Source: Mesotaenium endlicherianum (lineage: Eukaryota > Streptophyta > Zygnematophyceae > Zygnematales > Mesotaeniaceae). From it: DNA of 28,670 nt. The translations under genes were made by a program, and so were the position numbers. Under the pieces are notes generated by a model that worked only from the letters and a program-made list of their open reading frames with translations, made no database searches and had not been told where the DNA came from. The stretch spans positions 290,984 through 319,653 of the forward strand of contig WELA01004349.1 of NCBI GenBank assembly GCA_009602735.1. Direction: 5' to 3'. This document shows positions 1 to 7,900 of the stretch, piece after piece. The stretch's first letter is position 1. Every line of letters starts with the position of its first letter.

Positions 1-1427
1 TCTCTCTCTCTCTCTCTTTCTCCCCCCTCCCCCCCTTGCTTGCTTGCTTATTTACCCGCTGGTCTGCTGGTGTGGTGGTTCTCTCTCTTCGCCCCCCCCT
101 CTCTCTCTTCCCCCGTATCTCTCTTGCTGGCTTTCTTCGCTGGTGTTGGAGGCTTGGTGGTGTGCTGGTTCTTTCCCTCCTCTCCTTTCTCTCTCTCCAC
201 TCTCCCTCTCTCTCCCCTCTCTCTCTTGCTTTCTTTCTTGGTTGGTGTTCTGGTCTGCTGGTCCGCTGGTCCTCTCTCTCCTCTCTCTCTCCCCTTCTCT
301 CTCTCCCCCTCTCCTACTTGCTTTCTTGGCTGGTTTTTTGGTCCGGTGAGCTGGTGGTTCTCTCTTTCCTCTCTTCTGTCTCTCTCTTTCATGTTTGCTT
401 GCTTGGGTGCTCTCTGTCCATCACTCCTACTCGCTTTTTTTGGCTGGTTTTGAGGTCTGCTCAGCTGCTGGTTTTGTCTCTCTTGCTTGTTGCTTGGCCG
501 GTCCTCTGCTCTGCTAGTTGTCCCACTTCCCTCCTCTCTCCCACCCCCCTCTGTCTCTCTCTTTCTCTTTCTCTCTATCCCTCTCTTTCTCCTTTGCTTG
601 CTTGCTTCGTTACTCTTTTGGTCTGCTGGTGTGCCGGTTCTCTCTCCTCGCCTCCCCCTCTCTCTCTCCCCCCCCCTCTCTCTTGCTTGCTTTCTTGGCT
701 GGTTTTGCAGGTTTGCTGGTCTGCTGGTTCTCTCTCTTCTCTCCTTTGTCTCTCGCCTCTCTCTCCCTCTCTCTCTCTTCCTCTTTCTCTTGCTTGCTTT
801 CTTGATTGGTTCTTAAGTCTGATGGTCTGCTGGCCTCTCTCTCCTCTCTCTCTCCTATCTCTCTCTCTCCCACTCTCTGTCTTGCTTGCTCTCTTGGTTG
901 TTTTCTTTAGGTATTGTGGGTTGCTGGTTCTCTCTTGCCTCTCTTCTCTCTCTTTGTGATGTTCGCTTGCTTGTATGCTCTTTCTCCCTCATGCTTGCTA
1001 GCTTTGTTGGCTGGTTTTGACGTCTGCTAGTCTGGTGGTTCTGTTTCTCTTGCCTCGTTGCTTGGCTGATCTCCTTGTTGTCCCTCTCTCCTCCCCCCGC
1101 TGGTCTCTTTCTCTTTCTCTCTCTCCCTTGCTTGCTTGCTTGTCTACTCTGCTGGTGCGTTGGTCCTCTCACTCCTCTCCCCTCTCTCTCCTCTCCCTCT
1201 CTCCTCTGTGCCCCTCTTCCCCTCTCTTGTTTGATCGCTTTCTTGGCTGGATTTCAGGTCCTGTTGGCTACTGGTTCTCTCTCTCTTCTCTCCTCTCTCT
1301 CTCTATTGCATGCTTGCTTAGTTGCTTGTTGGTCCTCTTCCGTCCTTTCTCTCTCTCCTCTCTCTCTCTTACGCATTCGTTGTGCCGCTGCTGCTATGGT
1401 TCTGTTGAGCAGTGCTCTCTGCTTGTT
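1..1427. repeat. Pyrimidine-rich degenerate satellite, period about 100 bp
   Basis: The plus strand is almost free of A and consists of CT microsatellite blocks alternating with a G-containing core related to GGTCTGCTGGT and runs of GCTTGCTTGCTT. Cores recur near 59, 160, 250, 335, 451, 618, 708, 815, 910, 1018, 1145 and 1255, a spacing of roughly 90-110 bp. Long open frames on both strands are a by-product of the missing A (all stop codons need A, or T on the other strand) and do not look like proteins. The last ~50 bases (1380-1427) become CTG-rich and lead into the LTR of element A. No gene is seen here. Confidence 0.85.
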
Positions 1428-2146
1428 TGAAATGAATCGACTTACCAAATAAGCGATTAACAATTAATAAAGATCTTTATATCAGCAAGTAATCTTGATG
1501 GCAATTTCCGTTAACTGGTTAAACGGCAAAGGACAATACACTGGCAGTGAATAATACTCGTAAGTCAAATGCGAGTAAACTAGCATCAATAATGCAAATC
1601 AGTAAACTCATACATAAGCAAGGTTAGAAGACAGTGCGTATCAATGGCTTCTCGCCTTGGATTCAGATCTCTCTCAGTAAGCTGTACAAGAGAGTTGGCC
1701 TCGTTTCCAAATGCCGAACTTGAGAGCAATGCCTAGCATATGTACATGGAATGAGTTTACTGTTCAACGGTCAGTGCGATGGCACCGCCTACCCGGGAGT
1801 TAACCACGTTGGTAGGACCTCGGTTAACCAAATCCACCGCCATCTCCCATCATCCCGAATCGCCATCCATCATAGGGATGTCATTTGGCCATTCATCTAG
1901 CATACCACACTTAGATGCATATCGAGGCAGTTCGCTGCTACCGAGTACGGAAGTCAGCTGGCTGTCAAAGAATGGGTCAGCAAGCTGATTTATATGGACT
2001 TCAGCCTGCTGCTTCCGGCTGAGTCATTAAACTGATAATTATGTAAAGTCCAGCAGACGACTATTAACTTAAAGTTCAGCAAGCTGAACTTAATTAACTA
2101 TTATATTTAAATGAATATTAATCCACTAATATACTGATTCATTACA
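1428..2146 (-). repeat. 3' LTR of element A
   Basis: A 719-bp direct repeat of 9389-10108. It begins TGAAATGAATC and ends GATTCATTACA, so its ends are near-perfect inverted repeats with canonical TG...CA termini. A TATA-like ATATAAAT (minus strand) is at 1988-1995. Differences from the other copy are scattered but dense at 1898-1926. As the downstream LTR it supplies the 3' end of the transcript. Confidence 0.95.
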
Positions 2147-2159
2147 ATCCCTCCAACTT
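2147..2159 (-). other. Polypurine tract of element A
   Basis: On the minus strand AAGTTGGAGGGAT directly abuts the 3' LTR. This is the position and composition expected for the plus-strand primer in reverse transcription. A 13-base part of it recurs at 4266-4278, just after pol. Confidence 0.75.
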
Positions 2160-2259
2160 AATTTGTTGTCGCCTCGACAACATTAAACTGCCAAAGCCTT
2201 AAATAAAGGAACTGACCCTGCCCAGCCTCCCCTACTGACTGTCTTCTCAGCCTGTCACC

Positions 2260-3192
2260 TTAAGGGGTTGTTCCTGGGGCTTCAGGATCAGGAGACGGAG
2301 ATCTGGACCTAGATCTGGACAGCCCTCTAGGTCTGTCAGCTGGCCTTCTAAAGAACCCTGTTTGCTCTAAAGTTGGACCTCGAGGAGAACGAAGGATGGT
2401 AGCCTGCTCTTCAACCACTTGGGTGTTGATTCCCACATAGACAGGCATTCCAGTAGGATGCTGAAATACATTGGCTAGAGGTACATGCCCCTGAGCGGAG
2501 GGGGAGGCTGGCATACCTCTGGCCCACCCGCGTGTCCCTCTTCTGGTACCCCTGTCCTTTGGGGATTTCTGCCTGTATCTGCTGCCCAGTACAGTCAGAT
2601 CAGCTTCTTCCCCTGCTTGGGCAGGTGGGCTGGGGGAGCGAGCGCGGGGTCCAGTTGTCGCCATAACGGGGATCACATTCCAAACACCTGATCGTGGTTC
2701 TTTAGGAAGTGCCACTGCCTGTCCCTGGGTATCCTGAGTACCTGCTGCTAATGCTTCACCTCTGCCTTGTTCTTCTTCCTCATCCTCCTCATCCTCCTCC
2801 TCGGAGAGAGTAGGGGTCTCGTCCACTAAGTCGTCCTGCTCCCTAGTAGACATGGAGTAGTCTACCGACCTCCCTTTCTTAGGGCGCGCTGGAGGTTGCT
2901 TGGCCTTCAGCCTGCTGATATCTATCCGGCCTGCATTCTTTGCCCATTTGACAAAGGCATGCTTTCCCTTAGAGAAGTAGTCTCTTCCCCTCCTCCTATG
3001 CTCCTTGGTCTCTGCATTCATATTGCTCAGGCATCCATTCAGCCTGGGGTCCCAAGGGGCAATGTGAGGTGGTAGGATGAGATAGCCGTCTAGGCCATAG
3101 TGGAAGTCATCCGGTTGGGCTCGGTCACACTCCTGCTTCTTATTTGTGACGGTCATCCACCTCCAGTCTGTTGGCTGCTGGTAGTACGGGGG
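2260..3192 (-). CDS. Accessory frame of element A, C-terminal part (acidic and RS-rich)
   Basis: This continues the frame of 3193-3936 after an in-frame TGA at 3193-3195. The first internal ATG is at 3156, giving 298 codons; another 12 sense codons lie between it and the stop. The protein has a conserved-looking hydrophobic start (DGYLILPPHIAPWDP), then a basic stretch (RRRGRDYFSKGKHAFVKW), a run of Glu/Asp around residues 120-130, basic patches and an Arg-Ser repeat near the end (RSRSRSPSPDPE). This resembles nucleic-acid-binding or chromatin-associated tails, but I recognise no family. It ends at a TAA at 2260-2262, about 100 bp before the polypurine tract. The TGA is probably a decay mutation from CGA (a CpG transition), making one protein of roughly 560 residues; two separate proteins or readthrough are alternatives. 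Confidence 0.6.
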   Translation of the reverse strand, partial: PPYYQQPTDWRWMTVTNKKQECDRAQPDDFHYGLDGYLILPPHIAPWDPRLNGCLSNMNAETKEHRRRGRDYFSKGKHAFVKWAKNAGRIDISRLKAKQPPARPKKGRSVDYSMSTREQDDLVDETPTLSEEEDEEDEEEEQGRGEALAAGTQDTQGQAVALPKEPRSGVWNVIPVMATTGPRARSPSPPAQAGEEADLTVLGSRYRQKSPKDRGTRRGTRGWARGMPASPSAQGHVPLANVFQHPTGMPVYVGINTQVVEEQATILRSPRGPTLEQTGFFRRPADRPRGLSRSRSRSPSPDPEAPGTTP

Positions 3193-3936
3193 TCAGTGCT
3201 CAGCCTTCCTAAGTTTACACGCGAACCAGTGGGGAGAGAACATTTGCTGTCCTGCTTCCCTGGCCAAGTACTCCCAGCTCCTTCTCTCAACTTCATTGTA
3301 AGCTGGCAGGAGTGTGAGGTAGAATACCGTATCCTTAAAGCTATCGGGCCGCATGCTCACCATCCGGATGAGTCTCTGATCTCCCACTATTCCCGGTATG
3401 GGGACCGGCTTGTCCTCTGAATCATCTGCGAGATACCGGGCCTGCTCTGCTGTATAGCCCACCATCTTAGCATAATCTTCGTAAAGGACCACGCCGGTGT
3501 GTGTCTCGATGTACCTGTCCAGTGCTGTAGCTCCTTCCTTCTGTAGCAGTGTTGTCTGTTCCAGCCTGTTGATCTCCTGGGCTGCCAGCAATGCTTCCTT
3601 CAGGTTATCGAAGTTTTGGCCACCCACCACAGTATACCTGTAAGTGGCCAAGCTCTTCTGTCTGTCGGCTTCAATCTTTATCCTTTTCTCCTCCTCTGCC
3701 GCTGCCGCTTCTTCTTGCTGTTTCTTCTGTCTCTCCTCCTCAGCTTTCCTGAGGTTTTCCGCTTCCTGATCCTTCTTCCTCTGTGCCTCTTCTGCCGCCT
3801 CTTGTTGTCTGCGGAACCTTTCTTGTTCTCTCCTGGTGAGGGACGTCGCCGCCAGCTCCTTCTGGTATTGCTCCATTGTCCTCCTGGCTTCTTCTGCCTT
3901 GCGCTTTCTGTCCTCCTTTTGTGTGGTGGGCGCCAT
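3193..3936 (-). CDS. Accessory frame of element A, N-terminal part (coiled coil)
   Basis: About 247 codons from the ATG at 3936 (MAPTTQKED); a second ATG lies three codons upstream at 3945. Residues ~8-95 are almost all Lys, Arg, Glu, Gln and Ala, a strong predicted coiled coil. Residues ~100-245 look globular (NFDNLKEALLAAQEINRLEQ, VVLYEDYAKMVGYTAEQARY, DTVFYLTLLPAYNEVERRSW). The frame sits between pol and the 3' LTR, the place of env in retroviruses, but I see no signal peptide, transmembrane segment or cysteine pattern, so an envelope role is not supported. A TACTAAC branch-point-like motif and CAG acceptor lie directly upstream. No family is recognised; an RNA-binding or particle-associated role is a guess only. 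Confidence 0.65.
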   Translation of the reverse strand: MAPTTQKEDRKRKAEEARRTMEQYQKELAATSLTRREQERFRRQQEAAEEAQRKKDQEAENLRKAEEERQKKQQEEAAAAEEEKRIKIEADRQKSLATYRYTVVGGQNFDNLKEALLAAQEINRLEQTTLLQKEGATALDRYIETHTGVVLYEDYAKMVGYTAEQARYLADDSEDKPVPIPGIVGDQRLIRMVSMRPDSFKDTVFYLTLLPAYNEVERRSWEYLAREAGQQMFSPHWFACKLRKAEH

Positions 3937-3937
3937 C

Positions 3938-3967
3938 CTGTGCATGTAACCAGGGCACAAGTTAGTA
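3938..3967 (-). promoter_or_regulatory. Candidate 3' splice site before the accessory frame
   Basis: On the minus strand a consensus branch-point TACTAAC (3967-3961) is followed 24 nt later by CACAG at the acceptor position (AG at 3939-3938). One base further is the accessory ATG at 3936. Branch-to-AG distance and motif match ordinary spliceosomal introns. This would let the accessory protein be made from a spliced RNA. The donor is not established; ATG|GTAAGG at the gag start (9354) is one candidate. Confidence 0.45.
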
Positions 3968-4260
3968 GGGTATGGACCTTTGTCATAGGGATTGCAGGAA
4001 TTATGTTAGTATTAGTATAGTGGATTCGATCCTGTTTACCTTACAGGATGATTGCTAAACGTTGACGTAGTTGCGATGCGCTAAACACAAACGTATGATT
4101 CTGTTGTAGGGTGAGTTAAGTGATGTAGTGTTGTGCGAGGCCCTTTTTCCTTCAGCTCTAGGTGCTTTATGTGGGCCAGGCTGTCCCCTCTGTCACTATG
4201 TTGACACTTAGGGTTCACGTAACTGTTCTTTTATCGCTCTCGCTCACTAACTGTCATATA
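3968..4260. other. Non-coding spacer inside element A
   Basis: About 290 bp between the internal polypurine-like copy and the accessory frame's acceptor. No reading frame, repeat or hairpin stands out. If the accessory RNA is spliced, this would be intron. Confidence 0.5.
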
Positions 4261-4326
4261 TTTTCCCCTCCAACTTAAATGGAGACAGGACCGCCTGTCA
4301 CCTTCCCGTGTCAACTGAAATGACAG
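4261..4326 (-). repeat. Second copy of the stop/3'-UTR/polypurine module
   Basis: Just after the pol stop codon, two words shared with the true 3' end of the element occur in the same order and strand: GCCTGTCACCTT (4293-4304, also 2250-2261) and CCCTCCAACTTAA (4266-4278, also 2149-2161). The RNA between them can fold into a short hairpin (GGTGACAGG with CCTGTCTCC, one mismatch). It is either a relic of the 3' end of an ancestor lacking the accessory gene, or a working central polypurine tract. Confidence 0.6.
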
Positions 4327-5445
4327 TTATGGAGGGACTCCAGCGGCCCGAAGGTGGAACCGTGTCAACGCCCCTTTGGCATTGGTCAAGTGGTCCTTAA
4401 ACTCCCAAGTGTCCCCAGAGGCATCGTAACCCTTCCATCGAATGAGGTATTTCATGACATATTTAGACGATCGACGGACCGAGCGAGCGTCTAAAATCTC
4501 ATCGACCTCATATTCCTCAGGGTCGCCGTCCCGGACAGCGGGGACCGGTCCCGGTTGGACAGGGAACCGACCTGTGAACAGTGTATCACCTTTGATGTAC
4601 GGTTCCAGGAAGGAGACATTAAAGACCGGGTGCCCCTTGTATTCAGCTGACATGTTCAGTTTGTAAGCATTCTGACCGACACGACGGACCACCGAATAGG
4701 GACCAACCCAGACAGGGCCAAGCTTTTTCTTGACCACACCAGGGAGGTACAGGTGCTCAGAATGCAGTTTGACTAAATCCCCCTTGGAAAATGTCAGTTC
4801 CCGACGGTGTTGATTAGCGTATTTTTGTTGGTTTTGTTGGGCCGTGTGCAAGTTTCGTTGGACTTCTGACAGGGTGTCAGCAAACTCCTGAGTTAACTGG
4901 AGGGAGACCGGGTTGTCAATCCCTTCAGGGTGAGTTAAAGATTCCCCTAGCACATCTAGAGAAGACCTAGGGACTCTACCCAGGCTGAGTTCAAAAGGAG
5001 TTTTGCCCGTTGACGCGTGCACCGCACTGTTGACCGCAAACTGGATTTGAGGCAACAGGTCATCCCAATTATCTTGTTTTTGGTTAATATATGCTCTCAG
5101 CACCTCCTGCAGAACTCGGTTAGTTCTTTCAGTCTGCCCATCATTCTGAGGGTGGTTTGCTGTGCTGAGCAGCTGTTTGACTCCCATTAACCCCATTAAA
5201 GCTCTCCAGAACTTAGAGGTGAATTTTGAGTCTCTGTCTGAGATGATATAAGACGGGAGCCCATGTTGGCATACTACATGGTTGTAAAACTGTCTCGCTG
5301 TTTCGAGTGCAGTCACTTAGACAGTTGTGGGGATGAAAATGACCATTTTTGTCAGTTTATCCACGACTACCAGTATTGAATCATGCCCGTTGGCAGTTCT
5401 TGGTAGTGAGACCACCCAGTCCATGGATATAGTTTCCCAGCGACC
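4327..5445 (-). pseudogene. Integrase core and chromodomain of element A (zinc domain lost)
   Basis: The DDE core is visible: first Asp in [11 protein letters not shown] (near 5420), second in ISDRDSKF (near 5240), Glu in DGQTERTNRVLQ (near 5140). It is followed by the GPY/F-type module (KKKLGPVWVGPYSVV) and a C-terminal chromodomain (YEVDEILDARS...YLIRWKGYDASGDTWEF), which in chromoviruses directs insertion to modified histones. The HHCC zinc-binding domain that should precede it is missing. The sequence jumps from RNase H linker to the core at about 5445 with a frame change. A TAA at 5317-5319 interrupts the frame between the first and second catalytic Asp. The element therefore cannot make a full integrase. 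Confidence 0.9.
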
Positions 5446-6430
5446 AGCTTCAGCCTGCCTGAAGTGGTTTCAGTCACCAAGACCCCTCCCTTGAGCTTAT
5501 ACCCGAGTGCGGTAGCACAACACATACCAGTAGTGGGGCTGGGCTCAAATGTTGGGTCAGAAAGGTAGGCTTTCCTAAGTTGCTCAAGGAAGGACTTTTT
5601 CACCTTTAGTGAAGTGAGTGCACACAGGACTTTATCTACAGCATGCTGACTAAAGTTCCTTTCTTGCAAGTCAGGTCTTCTAGAGAGTGCATCAGCAGGA
5701 TTCAACTTCCCTGGTTTGTAGTCGATCTGGACTTGGAACTGCTCCAGCATCTGGCTCCAGCGGTTCTCCCTCCTCGACAGCTTGGACTTCTTCTGAAAGT
5801 GGGTCAGAGCTAGATGATCTGTAATCACCTTAAAAGCTTTACCATGTAAGTATGCTCTCCACTGTTTGAGTACATGAATGATAGCTAGCAGCTCTTTATC
5901 ATGCACTGAGTAATTAATCTCCGCTGGATTAAATTTCATAGACTCATACAACACAGGATGCCACTCCTGCCGTACCTTACCATCCTTTGTGGTTTTGTCA
6001 GCAGGCTGCAACAAAATAGCACCCATGGCAAAATCAGAGGCATCAGTAACCACCTGCACCGGTTTGCTGGGGTCATACACGGCTAGCACTGGGGCAGAAC
6101 AAAGGGCATCTTTAAGGGTCTGGAAGGCAGCCTGCTGCTCTTCCCCCCACACATACCCGATGTCTTTCTTAGTAAGGTCAGTCAGTTTACTGGCCTTTGT
6201 GGAATAATTCTCAATAAATCTCCTATAGTAGTTAGCCAACCCGAGGAAGGATCTAACTTCAGAGACAGACTGTGGTACTGGCCAGTCCCTTATGGTCTGG
6301 ACTTTCTTAGGATCCACACTGATGCCCTCCTTACTGACAACGTGGCCTAAGAATTCAATACTTTCCTTAAAGAAATCACACTTGCTCATTTTAGCATATA
6401 AGTAATTTTTCCGTAGAGTGTCCAGGACTG
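5367..6430 (-). pseudogene. Reverse transcriptase thumb and RNase H of element A
   Basis: This continues pol after a one-base frameshift near 6431-6434; the first ATG in the frame is at 6389. It contains the thumb/connection ([32 protein letters not shown]) and a Ty3-type RNase H with Asp in [14 protein letters not shown], Glu in HDKELLAII and Asp in [11 protein letters not shown], followed by [16 protein letters not shown]. The reading is good to about 5446; the last ~25 codons down to 5367 are out-of-frame integrase sequence caused by the integrase deletion. Confidence 0.92.
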
Positions 6431-7893
6431 TTTTAAGTGTTCAGGGTGTTGAGCTTCATCTTTAGAGAAAATTAAAATATCATCCAGGAAAACTTGCACA
6501 AACTTATCCAAATAAGGTCTGAAAATGTCATTCATAGCACCCATAAAGGTAGCAGGAGCATTAGTCAGTCCAAATGGCATCACGTTGAACTCATAGTGTC
6601 CATAACGTGTGCGGAAAGCAGTCTTGTGTTCATCCCCCTCAGCAATTCTGATTTGATGATAACCACTCTTGAGATCTATCTTACTGAACACCTTAGCGCC
6701 AGACAGGGTATCAAGCAAGTCCTCGATTCTGGGTAAAGCATACTTGTTCTTTACTGTAATTCTGTTCAGGGCTCTGTAATCCACACACATCCGCATACTG
6801 CCATCCTTTTTCTTAACAAATAGGATAGGTGCGCCGTACGGTGATTTACTGGGAGAAATGTAACCATTTTCCTCCAGCTCTGCAATCTGTGTTTTCAACT
6901 CCTCACTCTCCAAATAAGACAAGCCATACGTGCGTTGCCAGGGTGGCTGGCTACCAGGTAATAAATCAATCCTATGATCTACTTCCCGCTTAGGGGGTAG
7001 TCCTGGAGGCATATTAAACACATCCGTGTACTGAGCAACAATGTTTGCAGCAGTAGGGTGTTCCGGAGGGTGTACCTTTTTCTCAACCACTTCTTCAGGT
7101 TGAGGAGGTACCTCTCTTAGCAGCAGACAGAACATTCTGTCTTCCTTCTGGTTCCAGCTTTTGACGAACTCCATTGCATTCAGCAACTTGCATCCTTCTG
7201 GAAGCCTCTTCTTTTCCTTCATTTGCCATCCACACAGGACAAGAGGAAGAGCACTGGTGGGTGCCAAGTCAGTCTGCCCATCACTGGCTCCTCTCACTTT
7301 AACTGTACCTCTGCTCCAACACACTTCAGCTTGATGTCTATTAAGCCAGGACCTGCCTAGCACGAGATCATAAAAGCCAGTGTTGAGTACCTCAAATGTA
7401 AGCGTTTCAGTTAGAACTGCAATGCCAGAACCTAACTGGACCTCAATAGGCTTGGTTATAACTCCTCCCGGGATACTTGAGGCATCTCCAAGGAATATTT
7501 TTCTATTCCCTTGGGTGACAGTAGGCAGCCTTAGCCGCTTAACTAAGTCCTTGTGGATAAAAGTATGTGACGCCCCTCCGTCAACAAATGCCCTCACCTT
7601 CCTACCTGCAATCATGCAATGCAGTAGGATAGGGGGGACTGTCTTTTCCTGACTTTCGCATTGTTCTCCTGACGTAGCAAAGAAATGTTGGACATCAGGT
7701 GGAACAAGAGCATCCAGAGTGTGCACTCTCTGGACGTCTATATTGCTGATGGTCTCCTTTATCTGGTTGTCAGGCATGCATAGTGAATCCAGTTCAGCAG
7801 GACCCATAATACCTGCTACGAGGGCAGCTAGTGACGACTCACTATCTCTAGCATCCTCACAGTCAGTAGACTGGATTACTGACTGTTGCTGTC
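6386..7893 (-). CDS. Pol of element A: protease and reverse transcriptase fingers/palm
   Basis: Read in the -1 frame relative to gag from the slippery site at 7894-7900; the first ATG is only at 7807, so fusion by frameshifting is the likely mode. The aspartic protease active site is [11 protein letters not shown], with DGG instead of the usual DSG/DTG. A linker leads to the reverse transcriptase: [44 protein letters not shown] and the catalytic [10 protein letters not shown]. About 25 codons after FLDD the frame breaks: a base appears lost in the A run at 6431-6434 (minus), and the protein continues in the frame of the next entry. As it stands the product is a truncated polymerase. Confidence 0.92.
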
Positions 7894-7900
7894 TTTTAAA
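7860..7900 (-). promoter_or_regulatory. -1 ribosomal frameshift signal of element A
   Basis: On the minus strand the gag codons read CCT TTA AAA GAC, placing the canonical heptamer T TTA AAA (7900-7894) in the zero frame. After an 8-nt spacer (7893-7886) comes a perfect 9-bp hairpin: CAGTCAGTA (7885-7877), an 8-nt loop (7876-7869) and TACTGACTG (7868-7860). One more A-T pair is possible at the base. The gag stop TAA (7878-7876) spans the stem-loop border. A -1 slip enters the pol frame exactly, with no stop before the protease. Confidence 0.85.

Noticed and set aside
36..1452. Several long open frames (up to 307 codons) rich in Leu/Ser/Pro on the plus strand and Arg/Glu on the minus strand
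   Set aside because: They arise because the CT-rich satellite lacks A on the plus strand and so lacks stop codons; every frame is equally open.
2260..3936. Retroviral envelope gene in element A
   Set aside because: Position fits, but there is no signal peptide, fusion peptide, transmembrane segment or cysteine pattern.
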